NCBI GenBank assembly: GCA_003451715.1
Contig: DMJN01000106.1
Location: 1 to 14,098, forward strand
DNA length: 14,098 nucleotides
Origin: Gammaproteobacteria bacterium
GTDB lineage: Bacteria; Pseudomonadota; Gammaproteobacteria; Pseudomonadales; Pseudohongiellaceae
Direction: 5' to 3'
The translations under genes were made by a program, and so were the position numbers. This document shows, piece after piece, positions 1 through 6,442 of the stretch. Each line of letters starts with the position of its first letter. Positions within the stretch are counted from its first letter, which is position 1. The notes below the pieces were generated by a model. That model was not told the origin of the DNA, searched no databases, and saw nothing but the letters and a program-made list of their open reading frames with translations.

Positions 1-113
1 TCTACTGAAAATCCTTCGCGGTGGTTCGAACTCCAACGCGCATCTATCAAAAACATCGCATGTGAATTCTCGGTTACTGAGAATCTTTAACTATCGCTCC
101 CCTGGGCACCATC
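1..113 (+). repeat. tRNA-Phe-like ~180-bp repeat, copy 1 (left part outside window)
   Basis: This starts with TCTACTGAAAATCCTTCGCG, followed by GTGGTTCGAA, and ends with CTCCCCTGGGCACCATC at 97-113. The first part matches the tRNA-Phe anticodon loop (GAA anticodon in CTGAAAA), variable region and T-loop. The end matches a tRNA-Phe 3' acceptor strand with CCA. About 60 bp of unrelated DNA separates the two parts, including an inverted repeat ATTCTC/GAGAAT around 67-86. A normal tRNA has no such insert, so this is not a functional tRNA. The GCACAC-containing left part of the repeat would lie before base 1. Confidence 0.75.
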
Positions 114-169
114 TTCTTCCCTACGCTTCGATTTTTCCTTTGACTGGATCTATTGAAGTACTTCGCATA

Positions 170-1687
170 TTACTGAGTTAGCTCAGATAGACTCATACTG
201 TTCACCTGCTCGATTATCTTGGCATAGGCTCTTGTTGTAGCAGCAAGACTGGCCGCAGGAATTGCTTCAGTTGTTTCAATATTGGTATGCAGTAAAACTC
301 CCGCATGCATCAACACAATTGAGGGTACAAGATCGGCTATCGTTCTAATTTCCCCCACAGGTCCACCTGTCTCTGCCCATCGGGGAATACCAAATTCATC
401 AAAGGTCTGTAGTGTTATTTCTGCTAGTTTGTTTGAGCCATTTATTTGCCAGGAAAAAGGCCCTATTGCGTTAGTGGTGCAGAGATCATCACCGAAGCGA
501 TCAACCAGCGCATGGGCGGTATGTTCTGCATTTATTAACAGCACAGCATTATCGAGAATCGATTCTCGATTCTCATAAAGCCAACTAAAGCCTGTTCTCG
601 CGATATTGTGGTGTCCTGGAGTGCCAATAATTTCTACTGTTCGCTTCCTATCTGCTTTTGGAATCTGGGCAAAGTAACGCATTAATTCCAGAGCGGTGGC
701 TACTCCGGAAGCATTATCGGCGGCACCTTCAAAATACGCATCGCGATGGGCTACGATAACAATCTTCTCGACATCGGGCGATGCGGCAAGTACTTCGCCG
801 CGCACACTGGAGGTGCTTAAACCGTCCACATAATCAACTTCAAACTGCACATCGATTTCAACTGGTTCATTCGTCGCAGCTTCGGTGAGCACGCGTTGTA
901 GAATTGCCCCATCATCCGATCCAATGGAAAAAGTTGGCACTGATGTTCCTACATCGTAGAACGCGGTCTGCAAATTACCTGGCAATTCGAGCACTATAAA
1001 TATTGCCGCCGCTCCCAGTTGCTCCGCTCTTTGTAGAGCACCAATTCTGCGCACCGAATTGAATACGGTGCTACTGGTTGCAATTGAGTGCAGAACAACC
1101 GCTTTGCCACTTACATCCCTTCCCTGGAAATCAGTAGCCATGCCCAAGCCAACATCGATCAATTCAAGTTTTGCACCCGCTGAAGAAGTGCCAACCGAAC
1201 CATAAGCTGGCCACGCAGAGGTCAACTCTGCGGTTTTGCCATCACTCTCAACAGTTAGCTGCCAGCTTTGAGGAAGCCATTGAGTTGGCAAGGGTATAGA
1301 ATCAAGTCGTACGTTTTCTACGCCTGACTGGCGAAGCTGATCCATCATCCAGTCTGCGGTCTCTCGATCAGCGCTAGTGCCAATAATTCGCCCCCAGAAC
1401 TGATTGCCCGCTTGTCTATAACGTTGTGCAATTTCAGCCTGTTGTTCAACGAGATGTTTCATGCGATCGCCGTCGATTGAAGCGTAGGCTTCATTGCCTG
1501 GGCTGCTTAATTGGAGGTAGGACAAATCCGAAGTAAATTCCAGACCGTCGGTTTGTTCAGAAGGTGCAATACAGGCAGAAGGCATTGCTGTTCTTGGGTC
1601 TATTGAATTTGTTTGTGCAGTTGCGATGGGCACATACAAGCAAAACCAGCCGATCAGCAGATAGATTGGATTCAATCGAGGCTTCAT
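170..1687 (-). CDS. Secreted M28-family peptidase homologue with PA domain, catalytic Glu pair not conserved
   Basis: The start chosen is the ATG at 1687, giving 505 aa. It has AGGGGAG just upstream and begins directly with a signal peptide (residues 1-24, ending IATAQ). An in-frame ATG at 1804 would add 39 unconvincing residues. A protease-associated (PA) domain fits residues ~170-290 (GKAVVLHS, AEQLGAAAIFIV). The M28 zinc-aminopeptidase core follows: AHRDAYFEGAADNASGVA gives His314 and the bridging Asp324, and LLHTNIETTEAIP gives the last zinc His467. The usual catalytic Glu-Glu (GEE.GLLGS) is replaced by GTPGHHNIARTG (356-366), and the later metal-ligand region reads INAEH (385-389). Known members are exported zinc exopeptidases. 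Here activity is uncertain: it may be a divergent amidase or peptidase, or a non-catalytic relative. It is the only gene between repeat copies 1 and 2. Confidence 0.85.
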   Translation of the reverse strand: MKPRLNPIYLLIGWFCLYVPIATAQTNSIDPRTAMPSACIAPSEQTDGLEFTSDLSYLQLSSPGNEAYASIDGDRMKHLVEQQAEIAQRYRQAGNQFWGRIIGTSADRETADWMMDQLRQSGVENVRLDSIPLPTQWLPQSWQLTVESDGKTAELTSAWPAYGSVGTSSAGAKLELIDVGLGMATDFQGRDVSGKAVVLHSIATSSTVFNSVRRIGALQRAEQLGAAAIFIVLELPGNLQTAFYDVGTSVPTFSIGSDDGAILQRVLTEAATNEPVEIDVQFEVDYVDGLSTSSVRGEVLAASPDVEKIVIVAHRDAYFEGAADNASGVATALELMRYFAQIPKADRKRTVEIIGTPGHHNIARTGFSWLYENRESILDNAVLLINAEHTAHALVDRFGDDLCTTNAIGPFSWQINGSNKLAEITLQTFDEFGIPRWAETGGPVGEIRTIADLVPSIVLMHAGVLLHTNIETTEAIPAASLAATTRAYAKIIEQVNSMSLSELTQ

Positions 1688-1747
1688 AGTTACTCCCCTT
1701 TTTCTATTTGAATTGCGCTTTGAGACGTTTTGCTCAATGGAAATAAT

Positions 1748-1760
1748 GGGGACAGATTTA
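1748..1760 (+). repeat. REP-like motif GGGGACAGATTTA
   Basis: The 13-mer GGGGACAGATTTA is a motif I recognise as frequent in proteobacterial intergenic repeats of the REP/RAYT type. A single half-site is present here, without a matching inverted arm, in the leader of the M28-like gene. Confidence 0.4.
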
Positions 1761-1790
1761 CTTTTAGACAAAAAATCGTAGTTCGCATAG

Positions 1791-1801
1791 ATTCTATAGC
1801 A
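1791..1801 (-). promoter_or_regulatory. Possible extended -10 promoter at the edge of repeat copy 2
   Basis: Read on the minus strand this is TGCTATAGAAT: a TGn extended -10 element followed by TATAGA, about 105 bp upstream of the M28-like start. No convincing -35 is present. Repeat copy 4 has the same arrangement (TGTTATAGATC) upstream of the dehalogenase gene. That recurrence is the main reason to list it. Confidence 0.35.
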
Positions 1802-1978
1802 CACTTTTTAGCACACTTGGATTTGATGTATACAACTTATTGATTTAATTAACGAATCGGTCACACGGTTTACTGAAAATCCTTCGCAGTGGTTCAATGA
1901 AAACCTCTCCCTATTCAATAATATGAACAACCGACCAGCTTCAATGATTCACCTATTATCGCTCCCCTAGGCACCATC
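1798..1978 (+). repeat. tRNA-Phe-like ~180-bp repeat, copy 2
   Basis: The left end carries the direct repeat AGCACACTTTTTAGCACACTT (12-bp period). After ~55 bp of AT-rich DNA comes the tRNA-Phe-like core, ACTGAAAATCCTTCGCAGTG followed by GTTCAA (from ~1872). It ends GCTCCCCTAGGCACCATC at 1961-1978. Length and order of blocks match copies 3 and 4, and orientation is the same. The T-loop is more degenerate here (TTCAATG) than in copies 1 and 4. Confidence 0.75.
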
Positions 1979-2000
1979 TCCCAATGGCCCACCCCAAAAC

Positions 2001-2023
2001 TACTGTATTTATACTCTGACCCC
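2001..2023 (-). repeat. REP-like half element (GGGGTCAGAGTATAAATACAGTA)
   Basis: On the minus strand this starts GGGGTCAGAGTATAAATACA, nearly identical to one arm of the full hairpin at 2595-2649. The second arm is absent, so it is a half copy or a decayed copy. Confidence 0.55.
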
Positions 2024-2087
2024 TCAATTAAACGAATGGATAAAGCAATAACTCACAACTAAACCGCAGTTAAGTTGTGGATACCAC

Positions 2088-2519
2088 CTACTCCCCCTGA
2101 AGACTTGCAAGAAAATGATCGAGCCCGGCCTGCGACACTTCCATATCCTGCTGAGGTGTGCCGGAACTAGCCCCGATGCCGCCAATACATACACCGTCGA
2201 CCATTACTGGCAATCCACCTCCAACTGTACTGATGCGCCCGCCGGCTTCGGTATGAATACCGAAGGCGAGATTTCCCGGAGTGTTAACCGCGTTGTACTC
2301 ATGAGTCGCTTTGCGTGCCGCACCGGAGGTATAAGCCTTATCCTGTGCCACCAGAATACTGTGTGCCTTACCACCGTCCATGCGTTCGAATGCGATGAGG
2401 TTGCCGGAGTCGTCGGCGACAGCGATGCACATGGGTATTTCAATTTCATTAGCCTTTCTGCGGGCTCCCTCAATCAGAATACAGGCGTCATCGATACTGA
2501 GTCTCTTCACCGTAATCAT
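2088..2519 (-). CDS. GlcG/HbpS-family (DUF336) protein
   Basis: The 143-aa length is typical for the family. Diagnostic stretches are IAVADDSGNLIAFERMDG near residues 32-49, the KAYTSGAARKAT segment, and the glycine-rich end STVGGGLPVMVDGVCIGGIG followed by ASSGTPQQD. The start at 2519 is supported by AGAGGAG about 10 nt upstream. No signal peptide is visible, so it is probably cytoplasmic. Family members include GlcG, encoded with glycolate oxidase, and HbpS, a haem-binding extracellular protein. Others are proposed haem or cofactor binders, and biochemical function is mostly unknown. Nothing nearby is a glycolate gene. A strong REP hairpin separates it from the upstream hydrolase gene, so it probably has its own transcript. 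Confidence 0.88.
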   Translation of the reverse strand: MITVKRLSIDDACILIEGARRKANEIEIPMCIAVADDSGNLIAFERMDGGKAHSILVAQDKAYTSGAARKATHEYNAVNTPGNLAFGIHTEAGGRISTVGGGLPVMVDGVCIGGIGASSGTPQQDMEVSQAGLDHFLASLQGE

Positions 2520-2594
2520 TGTTACTAGCTCCTCTTCAACAAAATCAGAACAGTTTACTCAATTCGAAATGGTATAGACAATTAGAAAGTGGTC

Positions 2595-2649
2595 AAAAAG
2601 GGGTCAGAGTAAAAATACAGTACTGCATTTTTACTCTGACCCCCTTTTT
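2595..2649. repeat. Palindromic REP element; likely also a transcription terminator
   Basis: The left arm, AAAAAGGGGTCAGAGTAAAAAT (2595-2616), pairs with the right arm ATTTTTACTCTGACCCCCTTTTT (2627-2649), giving a stem of about 21 bp with one extra C and a 10-nt loop. Runs of A and T at the two ends would give a U-tract in either direction. It lies 20 bp past the stop of the beta-lactamase-type hydrolase gene, so it could terminate that transcript. Further GGGGTCAGAG half-sites occur at 2001-2023, 5425-5435 and 13496-13516. The motif resembles REPs mobilised by RAYT (Y1) transposases. No such transposase is in the window. Confidence 0.8.
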
Positions 2650-2669
2650 AAGCCCCATTTACTAATTTA

Positions 2670-3893
2670 TCAGCGCGCAAATCTATTCTGTATTGCTTCT
2701 AGAACAGACTGCCAGTGAAACGCATAAGGAGTCGGGATATTCGGCGTATTGCTTTGCGCAGCTATAATAAGATTTGAAGCAGGGTCTATAAAAATTCTTT
2801 GTCCGTATACACCCTGTGCGCCATACTGACCGTCTCCGTATAGCCACCACAAATAGCCATAGGCTCCAAGAGCTTGCGATGGTTCGGTTGATTCTTGCAT
2901 CCAACTTTCTGGCAAGACCTCAGTACCATCAGCCAATACGCCGCCATTCATGGCGAATAAGCCTATTCGAGCATAGTCGCGTAAAGTTGCACTAATACAA
3001 CAACCGCCCAATTCGCTGCCATCTTCGCTATCAAGCATCCAGTTTGCACCTTCACCCATACCAAAGGGTTTCCAGATCTTTCTGTTCAGGTAGGTTGAAG
3101 CATTGTTGCCGATAGCAGAGCGTAAAATTTCACCAACAAGATTTGTTTCACCTGTGTTGTAATTGAATACCTCACCCGGGGTTAGATTATCCACTTCGAG
3201 CTTTCCGAGGTAGTTCACCAATTCTATTCCGTTGATTCCACCTGCCAGGGCTACATCCGAATTAGGATCACCATAGTTTTCATTCCATGCGACACCGGAA
3301 GCCATATTCAAAACATTCTTAATAGTTGCATTCGCGTACGCTGTGCCTCGCAATCTAGGCAAATAGTTCATTACAGGCTCATCTACGCTCTCAATATAAC
3401 CATCTTTGATAGCCGCACCGATTAGCATGGAAGTCACTGATTTGGTGACAGAGAATGAAATCCATACATCGTCTTTGTTACGTCCGTGATTATAGTTCTC
3501 AAAGAGAATGTTATTGTCCTGAATAACTATAAGTCCGATTTGGGCTTCCATTGATAAGAAGTCAGAAACCGTAAACTCTTCACCATCTACTTCATAAGTT
3601 AACTTAGCGACATCGATCGGTGTATTTCCAAATTCTAATAGCTCCTCGCCTGTTTTAAGGGCCCGCGTAGGATATATTTCGGCAATGTTGCTAAAGCCAG
3701 TGAGGCGTTGTTCGGCATTCCAGAACAAGAGACCATCTGCCGCGGGCCTGTCTTGGAATTGTTGTTTCAAATCGTTAAGCATTGCGTTTTCAGCAGTGCT
3801 TAGTGATTCAGCTGACCAAGCTGAATTGGCCGCAATCGCGATACACAATGAAAGGAGAACACCAGACATTTTTTTATGGGAGATTGCGGTCAT
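2670..3893 (-). CDS. Exported class C beta-lactamase-type serine hydrolase (S12 / NylB-like)
   Basis: This is a 407-aa protein with an N-terminal signal peptide (roughly residues 9-28, ending AWSA). The nucleophile motif SxxK is S148-V-T-K151 within WISFSVTKSVTSMLIG. The second motif is Y245-N-T within FNYNTGETN, and the C-terminal strand motif is around YGQRIFIDP (363-371). These three place it in the beta-lactamase/transpeptidase-like family (Pfam PF00144). The FNYNTGETN form is usual in 6-aminohexanoate-dimer-hydrolase-like and esterase-like members rather than true AmpC enzymes. It probably hydrolyses an ester or amide in the periplasm, and the substrate is unknown. The start at 3893 has AGGA 8 nt upstream. 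A MITE-like inverted-repeat element occupies its upstream region, and a REP hairpin lies past its stop. Confidence 0.9.
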   Translation of the reverse strand: MTAISHKKMSGVLLSLCIAIAANSAWSAESLSTAENAMLNDLKQQFQDRPAADGLLFWNAEQRLTGFSNIAEIYPTRALKTGEELLEFGNTPIDVAKLTYEVDGEEFTVSDFLSMEAQIGLIVIQDNNILFENYNHGRNKDDVWISFSVTKSVTSMLIGAAIKDGYIESVDEPVMNYLPRLRGTAYANATIKNVLNMASGVAWNENYGDPNSDVALAGGINGIELVNYLGKLEVDNLTPGEVFNYNTGETNLVGEILRSAIGNNASTYLNRKIWKPFGMGEGANWMLDSEDGSELGGCCISATLRDYARIGLFAMNGGVLADGTEVLPESWMQESTEPSQALGAYGYLWWLYGDGQYGAQGVYGQRIFIDPASNLIIAAQSNTPNIPTPYAFHWQSVLEAIQNRFAR

Positions 3894-3925
3894 CTATTTT
3901 TCCTAAGTAGGTAAGTAGAGGTAAG

Positions 3926-4035
3926 TAGGGGGCACTAATAAAATAGTAGGATAAGTGAAGACTCTACCATCAACATTCATTCAAGCACAAATTCACCAAA
4001 TCCGTATTTATTTGTTATCTTATTAGTGTCCCCTA
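3926..4035. repeat. MITE-like element with GGGGACACTAATAA inverted ends
   Basis: TAGGGGGCACTAATAA (3926-3941) and TTATTAGTGTCCCCTA (4020-4035) are inverted copies with one mismatch, separated by 78 bp of AT-rich DNA without an ORF. The same arm forms a tight palindrome at 11039-11078. It fills most of the 201-bp gap between LRR gene 1 and the hydrolase gene, so it may carry or disturb the hydrolase promoter. Confidence 0.65.
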
Positions 4036-4094
4036 TATCAAAGCTCCTCTGCTAGACATCGTCAAAGTTAATCCCTCCGGCACCTTTTACTGAC

Positions 4095-5381
4095 CTATGG
4101 ATCTTCCAGCCTCCGGCCCGGGCAGCCAGACCCATTTACCGTAGTCACTCTGAGTAGAGTAGCCCCCCGATTAACGAATGCGTCAATGTCGGAGCAGCGC
4201 ACGGCGGTGAAGCGCAGGTCTAGCTCGTCGTCCGCTCCAATGTTCTGGTTAAGTAGTAAAGGTTGCACATCAGAGAGCGACCAGTTCCGCGCCAGGCTTA
4301 GTTCTTTAAGTTGATTGAGCCCGGCGAGAGCGCTCACGTCAGTGATGTGGTTGTTCTCGAGGCGCAGTACTTCCAATGCGTGTAATCGCCTAAGTGGGGA
4401 GATGTCTTCAATAGTGTTGTCGCTGAGAAACAAATGCTCCATTTCGATCATATCCCCAAGGGCGCTGATGTCGGAAATTGCATTGTTATTCAGACTGAGT
4501 TGCTGCATTTCACTCATGCCACTTAAGGGACTGATGTCTTCTATCTGGTTGCCGTGGGCCCATAACAAAACCAGATTATTCATGCCAGCAAGCGCGCTGA
4601 TGTCTTCAATCTGATTATCATATAGCCGCAAATGGATGAGCTTGGTGAGATTGGCAAGGGGGCTGATATCAGAAATGGCATTGAGATGAATCCGTAGCAA
4701 ACGCATTTCCGTGAGCCCGGCAAGCGGGCTGATGTCGGTGATGCCATTAAACACTAGGTCGGGGTCGCGCCCGTCATCCATATCGAGCCAATACTGAAGT
4801 TGGTTCGGATACAGACCGTGCACATGCAATTGACGAAGTTTTGTGAGTCCTGCCAATGGACTAATATCAGAGATTGGGTTTTCACTGATAATGAGCTGCT
4901 CGAGATTGACCAGCCCGCTTATAGGTTCGATGTCACTGATCCAGTTAGAGTGCAGATTCAGATTGGTTAGATTCGTCAGGTAACGAATCGGGCTAATGTC
5001 GGTAATAAGCCGGTCCATCAGTATGATTGCGGTTAGACCGGTGAGATTCTGAATGCCATCCAGGCTCTCGAATGCTTGTGCGGATGGTGGTCTTGCTGGT
5101 CTTAAGGTGCCGCCATAAACCACGCGTTCGCTAGTAGCGCTAACAGCAAGCCGCTCTAGCTCGGCCGCTTGCCGGCAACTGAGTGGCGCCTGCACATCCA
5201 ATCCCAACGCGTTATTAACCACTTCGGCCAGGTCTGGATCTGCGAAGGTGACGATCGCATCCGCCGGAAAATCCCGGCAATGATCCGTGGGAGACAGAGT
5301 GGTTTGTGCATGAGCGTTAATAAAGGGGGAACACAGCAATACCAGAGTAATCAGAGTTAGCAAGTAGGGGCGAGTATGCAT
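4095..5381 (-). CDS. Exported internalin-like leucine-rich-repeat protein, paralogue 1
   Basis: The start chosen is the ATG at 5381 (428 aa). It has GGAG just upstream and opens directly into a signal peptide (ending INAHA, ~residue 25). An in-frame ATG at 5411 lacks a ribosome binding site. Residues 43-60 (IVTFADPDLAEVVNNAL) resemble the internalin N-cap. About 11 LRRs of the 22-residue internalin/SDS22 type follow (residues ~112-380), with core LxxLxLxxNxIxDISPLAGL. Repeat 4 is interrupted by ~22 extra residues (YPNQLQYWLDMDDGRDPDLV). A C-cap with Cys396 and Cys420 ends the protein. No sortase motif, membrane anchor or autotransporter domain is seen, so it should be periplasmic or secreted. 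Such LRRs bind proteins or glycans, and no ligand can be inferred. A paralogue with the same plan lies at 11086-12147. Confidence 0.88.
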   Translation of the reverse strand: MHTRPYLLTLITLVLLCSPFINAHAQTTLSPTDHCRDFPADAIVTFADPDLAEVVNNALGLDVQAPLSCRQAAELERLAVSATSERVVYGGTLRPARPPSAQAFESLDGIQNLTGLTAIILMDRLITDISPIRYLTNLTNLNLHSNWISDIEPISGLVNLEQLIISENPISDISPLAGLTKLRQLHVHGLYPNQLQYWLDMDDGRDPDLVFNGITDISPLAGLTEMRLLRIHLNAISDISPLANLTKLIHLRLYDNQIEDISALAGMNNLVLLWAHGNQIEDISPLSGMSEMQQLSLNNNAISDISALGDMIEMEHLFLSDNTIEDISPLRRLHALEVLRLENNHITDVSALAGLNQLKELSLARNWSLSDVQPLLLNQNIGADDELDLRFTAVRCSDIDAFVNRGATLLRVTTVNGSGCPGRRLEDP

Positions 5382-5424
5382 GGGGTCTCCATTTTGATTG
5401 TAGGGTTTCAATAACTCAATAAAT

Positions 5425-5435
5425 GGGGTCAGAGT
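5425..5435 (+). repeat. REP-like half-site GGGGTCAGAGT
   Basis: GGGGTCAGAGT is preceded by AAAT, the same core as the REP hairpin at 2595-2649. Its minus-strand reading supplies the TGA stop (5429-5431) of the short Tat-leader ORF, so the sequence to its left may have replaced the rest of that gene. Confidence 0.55.
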
Positions 5436-5503
5436 GGGCTGTCATCTTTGATTTGTGTTGCGACTCCTGCCGCTGCCAGTTTTAGTACTCGTCTGCGTTT
5501 CAT
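5429..5503 (-). pseudogene. Truncated Tat-signal gene remnant (24 codons)
   Basis: A minus-strand ATG at 5503 has a strong ribosome binding site (AGAGGAGAG, 5511-5519). It encodes MKRRRVLKLAAAGVAT and then ends after QIKDDSPL at a TGA inside the REP-like motif. The twin-arginine pattern RRRVLKLAAAGVA is the start of a Tat export signal, which normally precedes a folded, often cofactor-bearing enzyme. No such body follows. It starts 38 bp after the stop of the exported protein at 5542-6336, as a second operon gene would. The likely reading is a gene deleted after its leader. It could instead be a functional small peptide, but that seems less likely. Confidence 0.6.
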
Positions 5504-5541
5504 CTCTTGTCTCTCCTCTTTTCTCTTCTGCCCGTAACATC

Positions 5542-6336
5542 CTATTCTGTCGTTTTCGAAATCACATCTACACTAGTCTCTGGATTAGCGTCATCACCCG
5601 GGTCATGAAAGAACCCTGCTACTACGCTTACTGATACAGCTGGGCTGGTTTCGGCTATACATGCGATGACATGATTATCCGGGTCATCATCACCGAGGGA
5701 GAGCGGGTGCACGCGGTCGCCGTTTTCAAGAAGGATCGACATCGCCGTTCGCTGGGCCTCGGCAAGATCAGCGCCCCGAGGTCCCGTAATCCCGCCTTCC
5801 CAGGTTAGCAGTGCCGCTTGTGCAGTTTCTTCTGGGCATTCCCCTTCGAGCCCTGACACGGTGGGTGCAAGGCGTTCGGCAAATACGAGACTGGGCCCGG
5901 ATGCAAGGGCTGTCACCTTCTCACCTCTCAAGCCGAACAGTGAATTTCCTTCGATATCTTCGAGTTGCTCTACAATTTCAATGCTGATCGGTAGTGAATC
6001 TTCAGGGCTAAAAGGTCCAATAAGAAGGACAGTGCGCTGTTCGAGCGACTCAATTGCCGGTCGAAGCGTTGCACACAGAGGAGTGACAAACTCTCCAGAA
6101 CTGGTTTCAACCGCAAAGGCAGTTGGAGAAACTGATGCACTATTTATCTGGACCGAAAAGGTAACGGGCATTCCATCCTGATCGCTAACAGGCGCCATTC
6201 CACATAAGGCAGTGGCTCGTGGCGGTATGGGATCGAGTCCATGATAGAAAGATAGAATGCGCGCATTGCTCTCGATCTCTTGCGCAATGGCAGCAATGGG
6301 CAAGCAGAGCAGGATTATTGTTGTTAGTAGTTTCAT
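5542..6336 (-). CDS. Exported protein of unknown function
   Basis: I do not recognise the family. The 264-aa protein has a clear signal peptide (MKLLTTIILLCLPIAAIAQ, cleavage near residue 19). The mature part has four cysteines (C45, C88, C167, C226), which could form two disulfides in the periplasm. It has alternating hydrophobic strands typical of a beta-rich fold (VTFSVQINSASV, VSVSVVAGFFH), an acidic Asp-rich loop DDDPDN (216-221) and an acidic C-terminal part (DPGDDANPE). No transmembrane segment, catalytic motif or lipobox is seen. The ribosome binding site is weak. It lies 106 bp downstream of the sulfatase gene and directly upstream of the Tat-leader remnant, so it may have been co-transcribed with either. 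Confidence 0.8.
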   Translation of the reverse strand: MKLLTTIILLCLPIAAIAQEIESNARILSFYHGLDPIPPRATALCGMAPVSDQDGMPVTFSVQINSASVSPTAFAVETSSGEFVTPLCATLRPAIESLEQRTVLLIGPFSPEDSLPISIEIVEQLEDIEGNSLFGLRGEKVTALASGPSLVFAERLAPTVSGLEGECPEETAQAALLTWEGGITGPRGADLAEAQRTAMSILLENGDRVHPLSLGDDDPDNHVIACIAETSPAVSVSVVAGFFHDPGDDANPETSVDVISKTTE

Positions 6337-6442
6337 TTCAAGACCAAATCATTCGTTTCGCTTAAAAAGCTAACTCTCACTCTTTCTTTTCGCTTAATCC
6401 CAACAATCTGGTGTAGTCACTATACTTCAAGCTTTCGATTTA

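Larger units (their letters stand above)
1688..2087. other. Gene-free stretch between the M28-like gene and the GlcG-family gene
   Basis: This 400-bp gap holds the leader of the M28-like gene, a REP-like GGGGACAGATTTA (1748-1760), repeat copy 2 (1798-1978) and a half REP motif ending ACTCTGACCCC (2001-2023). No coding sequence with a credible ribosome binding site was seen. Confidence 0.7.

Noticed and set aside
1-113. Functional tRNA-Phe gene
   Set aside because: Only the 3' half is similar, the anticodon stem does not pair, and an insert of ~60 bp splits the T arm from the acceptor strand. The same holds for copies 2-4.
2115-2528. 137-codon plus-strand ORF opposite the GlcG-family gene
   Set aside because: It is antisense to a gene with clear family motifs, and no ribosome binding site or recognisable sequence supports it.
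4315-5040. Regular ~66-bp periodicity that could be taken for a DNA repeat or CRISPR-like array
   Set aside because: The period equals the 22-codon LRR unit, and the sequence is coding with protein-level rather than nucleotide-level conservation.
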